Assembly: GCA_019261985.1 (NCBI GenBank) | Contig: JAFAQY010000100.1 | Span: 19,906-83,905, forward strand | Source: Bryobacterales bacterium | GTDB taxonomy: Bacteria; Acidobacteriota; Terriglobia; Bryobacterales; Bryobacteraceae | Direction: 5' to 3' | Length of the DNA stretch: 64,000 bases | Shown: piece after piece, positions 27,762-34,646 of the stretch | Layout of the letters: every line of letters begins with the position of its first letter | How positions within the stretch are numbered: the first letter of the stretch is position 1 | Notes under the pieces: generated by a model | What the model was told of the DNA's origin: nothing | What the model saw: the letters and a program-made list of their open reading frames with translations, nothing else | Databases searched by the model: none | Program-made: the position numbers and the translations under genes

Positions 27762-29312
27762 TTACTTCGAGGCGGACGCCACCTTCTCTTGGGCTGCCCG
27801 CCCCTGAACGAAGCGCTGCTTGAACTCCTTCAGCATCGCGTTCATTTTGCTCTTTAAGTCGTCGTCCAGGTTTTTCTTCTCGCGAATCCCGGACAGAATG
27901 CCAGGGTGAGCGTTGTCGACGAACTTATACAGCTCCATTTCGAAATCGCGAATTTGATCCACCGGGAGGTCATCCATAAAACCGTTCGTTCCCGCGTAGA
28001 TGATCAATACCTGCTTCTCGACCGGAAGCGGCGAATACTGGCCTTGTTTTAGAATTTCGACCATTCGCGCGCCGCGGGTAAGCTGCTGCATGGAGGCCTT
28101 GTCAAGCTCCGATCCCATCTGAGCGAATGCCGCGAGATTGCGGTACTGCGCCAAATCGAGACGAAGACTGCCGGCCACCTGGCGCATGGCTTTGATCTGC
28201 GCGTTGCCGCCGACGCGGCTAACCGAAATACCGACGTTGATGGCGGGGCGGATATTGGCGTTAAACAAATCCGATTCGAGATAGATCTGGCCGTCGGTGA
28301 TCGAAATTACGTTAGTTGGAATGTATGCCGAAACGTCGCCGGCTTGCGTTTCGATGTAGGGCAGCGCCGTAAGCGAGCCTCCGCCGTTCTCGTTGCTCAA
28401 CTTGGCGGCGCGCTCCAGCAGGCGGCTGTGCAAATAGAAGACGTCGCCCGGATAGGCTTCGCGCCCCGGCGGACGCCGCAGCAGCAATGAGATCTCGCGG
28501 TACGCCGCGGCGTGTTTGGAAAGATCGTCGTATACGCAGAGAGCGTGGCGTTTAGTGTCGCGGAAGTATTCGCCCATCGCGCAGCCAGCGTAAGGGGCGA
28601 TGTACTGCATCGGCGCGGGGTCGGAAGCGGTCGCGGCGACCACGATGGTGTAGTCCATGGCGCCGTAGTCTTCGAGCGTCTTCACCACCTGCGCGACGGT
28701 CGAGCGCTTTTGCCCGATCGCCACGTAAATGCAGATTACGTCTGCGCCCTTTTGGTTGATGATCGTGTCCAGAGCCACCGTCGTCTTACCGGTCTGGCGA
28801 TCTCCGATCACAAGCTCACGCTGGCCGCGGCCGATCGGAATCATGGCATCGATGGCTTTGATGCCGGTTTGCAGCGGCTCTTTCACTCCCTGGCGGTCTA
28901 CCACGCCGGGAGCGAGGCGCTCAATTGGATTATATGCAGTCGCTTCAAAGCGGCCCTTGCCGTCGATGGGCTCGCCTAGCGCGTTCACTACGCGGCCGAT
29001 CAGCGCCTCGCCCACGGGAACGGACATGATCCGGCCCGTGCGGCGCACCTCGTCGCCTTCGGTGATGCCGGAATAATCGCCAAGCAGCACCGCGCCGACA
29101 TGGTCTTCTTCCAGGTTCAAGGCGAGGCCGGAAACGCCGCCCTTGAACTCGATCATCTCGCCGGCCATCACGTTTTCCAGGCCGTAAACGCGCGCGATGC
29201 CGTCGCCGACCGAGATTACCGATCCGGTTTCAGCAACGCTGACAACACTTTCGTAGTTTTCGATTTCCTCGCGCAGCACGCGCGAAATTTCATCTGCCCG
29301 AATCTGAGCCAT
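27762..29312 (-). CDS. atpA: ATP synthase F1 alpha subunit
   Basis: A 516-residue subunit: N-terminal crown ([18 protein letters not shown]), P-loop [20 protein letters not shown], then [49 protein letters not shown] and the alpha signature [17 protein letters not shown]. Starts at ATG 29312. Separated from the delta gene upstream by 95 nt that hold a palindromic repeat. Confidence 0.98.
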   Translation of the reverse strand: MAQIRADEISRVLREEIENYESVVSVAETGSVISVGDGIARVYGLENVMAGEMIEFKGGVSGLALNLEEDHVGAVLLGDYSGITEGDEVRRTGRIMSVPVGEALIGRVVNALGEPIDGKGRFEATAYNPIERLAPGVVDRQGVKEPLQTGIKAIDAMIPIGRGQRELVIGDRQTGKTTVALDTIINQKGADVICIYVAIGQKRSTVAQVVKTLEDYGAMDYTIVVAATASDPAPMQYIAPYAGCAMGEYFRDTKRHALCVYDDLSKHAAAYREISLLLRRPPGREAYPGDVFYLHSRLLERAAKLSNENGGGSLTALPYIETQAGDVSAYIPTNVISITDGQIYLESDLFNANIRPAINVGISVSRVGGNAQIKAMRQVAGSLRLDLAQYRNLAAFAQMGSELDKASMQQLTRGARMVEILKQGQYSPLPVEKQVLIIYAGTNGFMDDLPVDQIRDFEMELYKFVDNAHPGILSGIREKKNLDDDLKSKMNAMLKEFKQRFVQGRAAQEKVASASK

Positions 29313-29339
29313 TGCGAATCCTTTTGTCTGTGGGCAAGT

Positions 29340-29405
29340 TTCAGTTCGCGGCGTGCTTTAGCCCGCCCCGGCAGGTTGAAACCCGCCGCGGGCTGAAGCC
29401 TGCCC
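29340..29405. repeat. Palindromic repeat between atpH and atpA (family A-like)
   Basis: The gap contains GGCAGGTTGAAACCCGCC followed at once by GCGGGCTGAAGCCTGCCC, a doublet of hairpins ending near CCCAC, preceded by a less perfect CGCGGCGTGCTTTAGCCCG arm. The layout matches the family A doublets, with core GGTTGAAACC instead of GGTTGGCAACC. Confidence 0.75.
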
Positions 29406-29407
29406 AC

Positions 29408-29953
29408 TCACCCCTTATTTAGAGCGACACGTATTTTATCCAACTGCCCGCGCACGCTGCCGTCGTAAACGGTAGAGCCGATGCGCGCCACCGCCCCGGC
29501 GACCAGCGCCGGGTTGGTTGAAAACCTCACTTTTGCTTTCTTGCCGGAAAGGCTCGAAATCTCATCCACCAGCCGCGATTGATCGCCGCCGGCGATTTCC
29601 TTCGCCGTCGTCACGTCGGCCCGCACATAGCCCATGCGTTCATCCAGCAGCTCTTCAAACGCATCCACGATATGGGGGAGCTCCGAAACCCGGCGGTGAT
29701 TGATCACCACAAACAGGAAATTCCGTACCTGCGGGTTCGACACGACCGGCCACAGCAGCTTTTCCATAATCGCGCGCTTCTTAGACGTCGGAACGGCGGG
29801 AGACAGCAGGGCTTGGCGGAGTTCGGCCGAATCTCCGACGGCTTCCTGAATGCGGCGGAGTTGCTCGAGCGCCGCGCCATCCACGGGCTTACCGGTGGGA
29901 GCTACCACATCGGCGAGAGCTCTGGCGTATCGCGTTGCGACGGCGGAGTACAC
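29408..29953 (-). CDS. atpH: ATP synthase F1 delta subunit
   Basis: A 181-residue peripheral-stalk subunit: YSAVATRYARALADVVAPTG, SPAVPTSKKRAIMEKLL, FLFVVINHRRVSELPHIVDAFEELLDERMGYVRADVTTAKEI, and GSTVYDGSVRGQLDKIRVALNKG. The start is GTG 29953, two bases from the b-subunit stop; the longer frame upstream is inside atpF. Confidence 0.95.
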   Translation of the reverse strand: MYSAVATRYARALADVVAPTGKPVDGAALEQLRRIQEAVGDSAELRQALLSPAVPTSKKRAIMEKLLWPVVSNPQVRNFLFVVINHRRVSELPHIVDAFEELLDERMGYVRADVTTAKEIAGGDQSRLVDEISSLSGKKAKVRFSTNPALVAGAVARIGSTVYDGSVRGQLDKIRVALNKG

Positions 29954-29954
29954 G

Positions 29955-30518
29955 CTAGTTCGTCGACTCCTTCCGGTGCAGATCGCGAACAAAGCCGTCG
30001 ATCAGCGACGCTTCTGTCCCCTGGTCCAGCCGCGCCCGGATGCGTCTTTCGGCCAAATCCACAGCGAGTCCCGCCGCGAAGTCGCGCAATTCCCTTCGGG
30101 CAGCTTTGCCCGCGGATTCGATTTCGATCTCGGCCTGGCGCTCCAGTCTTTCGATCTGTGCGGCCGTTTCGTGCCGGATCCGCGCCCATTCTTCCGCCAT
30201 CTCTTGTTGCGACTGTGCGCGGAATTTTTCGATTTCGGAGCCAAGCGCGCTCATGCGCGCCTCCATCTCGGCGGCGCGGCGCTCGGCATCGATTTTGGCT
30301 TGCTGCGCCTCCACGATGCTCTTGCGAATCGATTCGGTGCGCGATTGGAAGAACGTGGGCAGGTGCTTGGCAATTAAATAGCCTAAGCCAATCGCCAAAA
30401 TGGCGAAATTCGCCCAAACCCAAACCGGCGATGGCTCGGATTCCGCGGCGGCGCCGGCGTGCTCCTGCGCAAAGCAGACTACGCCCGCGGCGAGAAGTAG
30501 GAGCAGCAGACGCTTCAT
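29955..30518 (-). CDS. atpF: ATP synthase Fo b subunit with extra N-terminal hydrophobic segment
   Basis: A ~187-residue peripheral-stalk subunit. It begins MKRLLLLLLAAGVVCFAQ, a signal-peptide-like stretch, then the usual b-subunit membrane helix (VWVWANFAILAIGLGYLIAKHL) and a long coiled coil. Two adjacent ATGs (30521 and 30518) are possible; 30518 has the better distance to AGGAGG. The gene overlaps the stop of the upstream b-like gene. Confidence 0.92.
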   Translation of the reverse strand: MKRLLLLLLAAGVVCFAQEHAGAAAESEPSPVWVWANFAILAIGLGYLIAKHLPTFFQSRTESIRKSIVEAQQAKIDAERRAAEMEARMSALGSEIEKFRAQSQQEMAEEWARIRHETAAQIERLERQAEIEIESAGKAARRELRDFAAGLAVDLAERRIRARLDQGTEASLIDGFVRDLHRKESTN

Positions 30519-30976
30519 CATGCCGCCTCCTGCGCCCGGCGCGTCAGAATACGATCGGCGATCTGATCGGCTAGAACGCCGCTGTTTGCAATCAGGTTCT
30601 GCCGGGCAGAGTCGGTCTCGGCGGAAATTTGCGAGCGCCCGTCTTTCACTTTTCCTTGCATTCGCTCCCGCACTGCCGCGACTTGCCCGGCATGATCGTC
30701 GAGCCATTGTTTGCGGGTCTCTTCCTGCTGCTTATAGACTTCCGCCCGAGCCTCGTTCAGCTTGGCCTCATATTCCTGCGCCTTACGGTCCGCAGCGCTC
30801 AGGCTGGCTTCGGCTGCCTTCCGGGCGCCGGCAGTCAGTTGATCCCTTTCCTTCAGCACCTTTCGCAAGGGCGCGAAAAGCATGTATTTCAAGTAGAAAT
30901 GCAGGAAAAAGATGAGGAGAACAGTGGGGATCGCCTTGATTAGAATCCCACTTAGCGCGTCGAGGGTTTGTGCCAT
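30518..30976 (-). CDS. ATP synthase Fo second b-type (b') subunit
   Basis: A 152-residue protein with one N-terminal membrane helix (ILIKAIPTVLLIFFLHFYLKYMLFAPL) and a long Ala/Glu/Lys/Gln-rich coiled coil, as in b and b' subunits. It is the first gene of the b'-b-delta-alpha-gamma-beta-epsilon operon and overlaps atpF. With two different b-type genes, the peripheral stalk is probably a b/b' heterodimer. The a and c genes are not in this window. Confidence 0.9.
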   Translation of the reverse strand: MAQTLDALSGILIKAIPTVLLIFFLHFYLKYMLFAPLRKVLKERDQLTAGARKAAEASLSAADRKAQEYEAKLNEARAEVYKQQEETRKQWLDDHAGQVAAVRERMQGKVKDGRSQISAETDSARQNLIANSGVLADQIADRILTRRAQEAA

Positions 30977-31058
30977 CGGAGGTTGTACAGGGAAAGACCA
31001 GACCCGCAGGGTTCGGGCCGTAGGTAACAGCCGAAATTTCTCCCCCTGCTAAACGGCC

Positions 31059-31088
31059 AAGATAGCACAGTGCAGCCTGGTTAGTCAA
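31059..31088 (-). promoter_or_regulatory. Promoter of the ATP synthase operon
   Basis: On the minus strand: TTGACT (31088-31083), 18-nt spacer, TATCTT (31064-31059). Transcription would start near 31052, about 75 nt before the b' start codon. No competing promoter is seen. Confidence 0.65.
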
Positions 31089-31089
31089 C

Positions 31090-31122
31090 GGTTAAACCGT
31101 AAAGGGAATGGTTAGACCGTAA
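31090..31122. promoter_or_regulatory. Two 13-bp direct repeats upstream of the atp promoter
   Basis: GGTTAAACCGTAA at 31090-31102 and GGTTAGACCGTAA at 31110-31122 lie 20 bp apart, about two helical turns, and end one base before the -35 box. This is a typical position and phasing for an activator or repressor site. The regulator is not known. Confidence 0.45.
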
Positions 31123-31150
31123 TTTATCATCGTGGGTCGGAGTTTCAGGG

Positions 31151-31170
31151 CTGGGGCGGCTGGTGGGATT
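31151..31170. repeat. Left attachment-site repeat of the island
   Basis: CTGGGGCGGCTGGTGGGATT, identical over 20 bp to the 3' end of tRNA-His at 34556-34575. The bases on both sides differ between the two copies, which marks the limits of the repeat. Confidence 0.85.
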
Positions 31171-31273
31171 TGGATGAACGCTGTCCCCTTTGCATCAGTA
31201 AGTCATACAAGTTGCGTTCGCGCCGCGAACGCCAGGGCCACGTAACGAAGGACATCTGCTACACCCCGCTACG

Positions 31274-31750
31274 TCAGAGATCCGATCTTCCCGCGCAGCC
31301 CCATCGCGACGGCGGCACGCGATCCGGTGGCCTCATGAGGCGAGGATCCGACCGGAGCCGCGCCCCAACATCTCGTCTCCAGGCTAAAAACCGGCTGCCG
31401 AACACGACCATTGGCACGGTGCACTCGAAATATACGCCACACCAGGCGGCCCCAAAGTCGCCGCTATCGGCATTCACAGAGGCGTCAAACTCGACCTGGA
31501 CCAAATAATTGTGGTTGGCTTCAGCCTGAAAGTACGTCTCAGCCAGGGTGCTTCCCTGTTGGCTGTCTTCGTTGTCGTCCAACCAGTTGGCGTGATCGTG
31601 CCAGGACGGGGACAGATCGGCCTGCCAAACCAACACTTTTGGTCCTTGGAAATCCGCTTGCATCCTCCATACAAAACCTGTGTCCCCAAAATCGATCTGC
31701 CCGGTGTAGAAATCAGCTATGTCAAACCAGTTGTAGGAGTAGTTCCACAC
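31274..31750 (-). CDS. Island protein of unknown function, likely the displaced C-terminal part of the next gene
   Basis: A 158-residue frame beginning at GTG 31750 with VWNYSYNWFDIADFYTGQIDFG and continuing LVQVEFDASVNADSGDFGAAWCGVYFECTVPMVVFG, an alternating pattern that suggests a beta-rich fold. It starts in a +1 frame inside the end of the upstream frame (31722-32084), with a stop codon just before the GTG. A single base change would join the two into one ~240-residue protein. No known family is recognised. Confidence 0.45.
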   Translation of the reverse strand: MWNYSYNWFDIADFYTGQIDFGDTGFVWRMQADFQGPKVLVWQADLSPSWHDHANWLDDNEDSQQGSTLAETYFQAEANHNYLVQVEFDASVNADSGDFGAAWCGVYFECTVPMVVFGSRFLAWRRDVGARLRSDPRLMRPPDRVPPSRWGCAGRSDL

Positions 31751-32084
31751 GGACTGCTAAGCGCTGCATCAGGTCGTCTTCTTGCGCATAGAACACCACC
31801 GGAAAGGACGCATGAACTGCACAGTAACCCGAGCCGAACGAACCAGTTTGCAAGATGCAAGAACCGTTTGATTCACCGGTCTTGGCAGTGTCCCCTTGGC
31901 AGGTCTGCCAGCCATAAAACGGATAATACGGCGGCACCGCCACCCCGAAGTTAGACCCCATCATCGCTTCGATCTTAGGCGGTTTGGGTCTCTCGATCTT
32001 CCGCGGTTTCGGCCTCTTCTTCATCAAAGCTTGCTGTTCTTTGAGCTTTTTCAGGCGGAGGTCATCCTTCGAGAGATTATTCAA
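31722..32084 (-). CDS. Island protein of unknown function (possibly frameshifted)
   Basis: A 120-residue frame starting at TTG 32084 behind AAAGGAGAG. The first 40 residues are Lys/Arg/Pro-rich (KEQQALMKKRPKPRKIERPK), then GVAVPPYYPFYGWQTC and GSGYCAVHASFPVVFYAQEDDLMQRLAV. After residue ~108 the frame looks unnatural, while the other frame (31274-31750) carries on sensibly, so a frameshift is likely. It overlaps the upstream small gene by 8 nt. Confidence 0.45.
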   Translation of the reverse strand: MNNLSKDDLRLKKLKEQQALMKKRPKPRKIERPKPPKIEAMMGSNFGVAVPPYYPFYGWQTCQGDTAKTGESNGSCILQTGSFGSGYCAVHASFPVVFYAQEDDLMQRLAVRVELLLQLV

Positions 32085-32274
32085 GAGAAGTTCTCTCCTT
32101 TAATTCCGCCCGCCGGGATACTTCGGCGAAGGCGGCCTGCTGTTGCTTAGAGCGCTCGGCCACGTAACGTTGCAGAAAGGCTCGTGATTCCTTGAGCACA
32201 CTTTTGGGTGGCGGCCCTCCCAAGGCGCGCTCTATTTCTCTGACCTTCTCGGCTCCGTATGCAAAGACGTTCAT
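32077..32274 (-). CDS. Small island protein of unknown function
   Basis: A 65-residue charged protein starting at ATG 32274 behind AAAGGGGGAACACA. Sequence includes EKVREIERALGGPPPKSVLKE and ERSKQQQAAFAEVSRRAEL, probably helical. It is translationally coupled to the gene at 31722-32084. No family is recognised. Confidence 0.5.
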   Translation of the reverse strand: MNVFAYGAEKVREIERALGGPPPKSVLKESRAFLQRYVAERSKQQQAAFAEVSRRAELKERTSLE

Positions 32275-32875
32275 TGTGTTCCCCCTTTCCTGGAATTAGA
32301 CGATCAAAAGTCCATTTTGGAATGAGGAAAGACGATCGCCGCTCGTCACGGCGACTGTCACAATTGAGCCATCGCACTCTCCAGCAATCAGACCAGCGTC
32401 GGTGCATCCGATTGAGCGACTACGCGATGCCCAATCAAGGTTTCGTAAAACAACACAGCCGCCCCAATAGCGGTTGCAAGCACTAATACTCGCCTGTTCC
32501 TATACCTCCGCTCCTGTTAGCTGACCGCTTTGCGAATTAATAGGCAGCCACACATGCAGGTCTCCTAAAATCATCAGCGACTGTCCATTTTCGCAATTGT
32601 TGCAAAATAGAGGCGGGTAGAAGCCAGAACGCTTTCGGGCTCTCAGCTCCCCGTCAAAATCTTACTTTCCCCCGAACAGAGCTGCCTCACCCTCGAGATA
32701 CTCTCTCTTCGGGGACGTTTAATGACGGCGAATATAACTCTTTTTTGCTCCCGATGCAAGAGGAATTTTTGGAGTTCAACGTAGCTCAAAAAGAGCTGGG
32801 CTTACTCTACGAGACGCGCCCAGGCCATTCGATCACGTGGCGCTGACAAGCGCATAAAAAAACGCAAAAAAACGC
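32275..32875. other. Gene-poor, AT-richer island spacer with small ORF relics
   Basis: No confident gene. On the minus strand 32388-32483 encodes a 31-residue peptide with one possible membrane segment (LATAIGAAVLFYETLIG), and a shifted frame below it continues as IGCTDAGLIAGECDGSIVTV, so a small frameshifted membrane-protein gene is possible. The stretch 32550-32875 shows nothing coding; it contains runs of A and T and lies between the divergent gene groups. Confidence 0.4.
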
Positions 32876-32904
32876 TTGACGAGAGGTCCACGTTGTGATA
32901 ACTT
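32876..32904 (+). promoter_or_regulatory. Sigma-70 promoter for the rightward island genes
   Basis: TTGACG (32876-32881), 17-nt spacer, TAACTT (32899-32904), preceded by A-tracts. It predicts a start near 32911 and a ~30-nt leader to the 57-codon gene at 32944. Confidence 0.7.
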
Positions 32905-32943
32905 TTGTCGGATTTAGTGGCCAGGTAGAAGAGGAGGATTTCT

Positions 32944-33117
32944 ATGCTGGTTCGGTTTCCGGCCTCCCCTTATCGGGTTCGTCGCTCATGCCCAAGCTGC
33001 AGTCCACGCTCCGGAACCAGCTTCCTTTGCCATGCTGATGACCGCTCTTCGCTCCTGGCTCCTAACATGATCTCCGCTTTCAGCGGCGCGGTTAAAAATC
33101 GGCGAGTTCCAGCATGA
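32944..33117 (+). CDS. 57-residue island protein, unknown
   Basis: ATG 32944 has a good ribosome site (GAGGAGG, 6-nt spacing) just after the promoter at 32876-32904. The peptide is Arg/Ser-rich with two cysteine pairs (RRSCPSCSPRSG, FLCHADD). Its TGA overlaps the ATG of a 26-residue frame (33114-33194, MRKALALDVFPLALLPQLDE). No family is known. The signals support expression; the protein itself may be a leader. Confidence 0.45.
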   Translation: MLVRFPASPYRVRRSCPSCSPRSGTSFLCHADDRSSLLAPNMISAFSGAVKNRRVPA

Positions 33118-33231
33118 GAAAAGCTCTCGCACTCGATGTGTTTCCGCTCGCACTACTGCCGCAGTTGGACGAGCGCCAAGTATTTACAATTTAACAAGCC
33201 GGGCACTACAAAACGGGGAGTTCCGAGTAGG

Positions 33232-33544
33232 ATGTTGCGCCCAAAAAATAAAAGGTTAAATTTTTGGGCCTCTAGTGGCAACACTATTGTTTGCTTTGAC
33301 GCGGATGGCGGACGCGGGGTTCAAGGACCGCTACGAAGTTGGACTTTGCCGAGGGCAAGTGGACTCGGGACGACACACAATTTCCGTATCTCGTATACAC
33401 GGCAGAGGAAGCAAACGCAACGGTTACCTCTTAGTCCCTCTATGCAAGTATTTATGGCCCCAAGCCGGGCTCAAACTGATCCGTTGCGATCAAAATGAGC
33501 CACAGGGAGAAAAGGGGATTAATTCACAAAGGAGGCTGACATGA
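33232..33544 (+). other. Ambiguous coding stretch before the PASTA-domain gene
   Basis: Two overlapping frames compete. Frame 33232-33498 starts MLRPKNKRLNFWASSGNTIVCFDADGG; frame 33275-33544 starts at GTG and ends RGSKRNGYLLVPLCKYLWP and so on, with its stop overlapping the next start (ATGA). The coupled stop favours the second, the N-terminus of the first looks more protein-like. A frameshifted single gene is possible. Neither is recognised. Confidence 0.35.
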
Positions 33545-34410
33545 ATTATGACTTCGGGGTTCCATCGTTGGTGATCAACAATCAACGTGCTCTTATACAT
33601 GACAGCGACTACGCATCCCTTGGCATCGTGACTTTGGCTCCTGACGGGACGCAACTCAAAACGTACGGCCCCGTCTCGAAGTTCCTGGGCGACCACGGCA
33701 AGGGAGCAGTCACCGTAGGCCTCGGATTCACCGACATTGATGTCCCGGATGGCGGATCGATGGGGGTGGTCTTCACAGTTATCAACAAGGGACATGGTAG
33801 TGGAACCACCACGGATGCGCTGAACGTCCTCTGCGCCGGAATCGTGGGTGCCCTGGCGAGCGGTCAACTGGCAGGCGTATCACTTACTTATTCAGCAACG
33901 GGGACAGGCGTTTATGACACTTTTATAGCCTCAGCCGTTGCTATTCCAGCCTGGGAGGCCGCGGTAGGTATTGCCGTCGGGTTAGCCGTCCTGGAAGCCC
34001 TCCACCTGATCCTTGCGAACTGCGACGGGGTGGTCGTCCCCGGTACGATTCAATTCGGGCGCGGCACGCTGGACGAAGTCGCCAGCCAGGGACCCTGGGA
34101 CGTGACAGTTCGTTATCCGGGCAGTGAAAGCCCGGAGGGTTGCGGAGCTAACTCCGACTACCAGGTGGATTACCGGGTCATAGCCAGTTCCGCCAAGGTC
34201 GAGGTGCCGAACGTGATAGGCCAAGATCCAGACACCGCGCTTAACACACTGAGCGGCCTAGGGCTGAACGGTGTGATTCGTGAGGAGCCCTCAGACGATT
34301 ACGAAGACTCGCGGATCACTGATCAACACCCGGGCGCAGGCGCAATAGTGTACCGTGGAACAACGATTACCCTTATTCAGTTGCGTCCCCGAGAAGGGCC
34401 ACCGCGCTGA
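33541..34410 (+). CDS. Island protein with central hydrophobic region and C-terminal PASTA domain
   Basis: A 289-residue protein. Residues 1-75 are beta-rich (ALIHDSDYASLGIVTLAPDGTQLK, GFTDIDVPDGGSMGVVFTVIN). Residues ~95-160 are hydrophobic (IVGALASGQLAGVSLTY, AWEAAVGIAVGLAVLEALHLILA). Residues ~165-215 are again beta-like with GPWDVTVRYPG. The last ~65 residues form a PASTA domain: VEVPNVIGQDPDTALNTLSGLGL, ITDQHPGAGAIVYRGTTITL. Good ribosome site GGAGG at 33531. No signal peptide. PASTA domains usually bind peptidoglycan; here the rest is unknown. It is the best-supported gene of the island. Confidence 0.7.
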   Translation: MNYDFGVPSLVINNQRALIHDSDYASLGIVTLAPDGTQLKTYGPVSKFLGDHGKGAVTVGLGFTDIDVPDGGSMGVVFTVINKGHGSGTTTDALNVLCAGIVGALASGQLAGVSLTYSATGTGVYDTFIASAVAIPAWEAAVGIAVGLAVLEALHLILANCDGVVVPGTIQFGRGTLDEVASQGPWDVTVRYPGSESPEGCGANSDYQVDYRVIASSAKVEVPNVIGQDPDTALNTLSGLGLNGVIREEPSDDYEDSRITDQHPGAGAIVYRGTTITLIQLRPREGPPR

Positions 34411-34555
34411 TTAACATCGCTTCGCCGGAGATACAGGATTGTGATTCCAATGTATTTCGTCCTAACATCACCGAGAAGCGCGCCTACAAAGTCGCTACAC
34501 GGATTGCTACACGGCGCTTTGTGGCTTGTATGTTATTGAAAAATAAAGCTATTGA

Positions 34556-34575
34556 CTGGGGCGGCTGGTGGGATT
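34556..34575. repeat. Right attachment-site repeat of the island (tRNA-His 3' end)
   Basis: The 20-bp partner of 31151-31170. It covers the CCA end, discriminator, acceptor strand and part of the T-stem of tRNA-His. Confidence 0.85.
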
Positions 34576-34634
34576 CGAACCCACGACATCCAGAACCACA
34601 ATCTGGCGCTACTACCAGCTGAGCTACAGCCGCC
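34557..34634 (-). tRNA. tRNA-His (GTG)
   Basis: Cloverleaf on the minus strand: acceptor GCGGCTG paired with CAGCCGC, extra 5' G (position -1) opposite C73 as required for tRNA-His, D-arm GCTC, anticodon loop TTGTGGT with GTG, T-arm GTGGGTTCGAATCCCAC, and encoded CCA. It starts 12 nt after the ubiD stop on the same strand and is the attachment site of the island. Confidence 0.97.
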
Positions 34635-34646
34635 GTTTTCACCAGT

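Larger units (their letters stand above)
31151..34575. mobile_element. 3.4-kb tRNA-His-bounded genomic island (no integrase seen)
   Basis: The segment is flanked by an exact 20-bp direct repeat; the right copy is the 3' end of the tRNA-His gene (34557-34634), a classic integrase target. Inside are unrecognised short genes in two divergent groups, with visibly more AT than the surroundings (32.6-32.95 kb). No integrase, transposase or replication gene is recognisable, so it is either a deletion remnant or a passenger element moved by another element's integrase. Confidence 0.75.

Noticed and set aside
31170..31508. 112-codon plus-strand frame at the left att site
   Set aside because: Antisense to the 31274-31750 frame, Arg/Ser/Pro-rich, start lies in the repeat edge.
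32147..32407. 86-codon minus-strand island frame (MHRRWSDCWRV...)
   Set aside because: Arg/Trp-rich, overlaps the better-supported gene at 32077-32274, and no ribosome site.
31151..34575. Prophage
   Set aside because: No capsid, tail, terminase, integrase or lysis gene is recognisable; 3.4 kb is too small.
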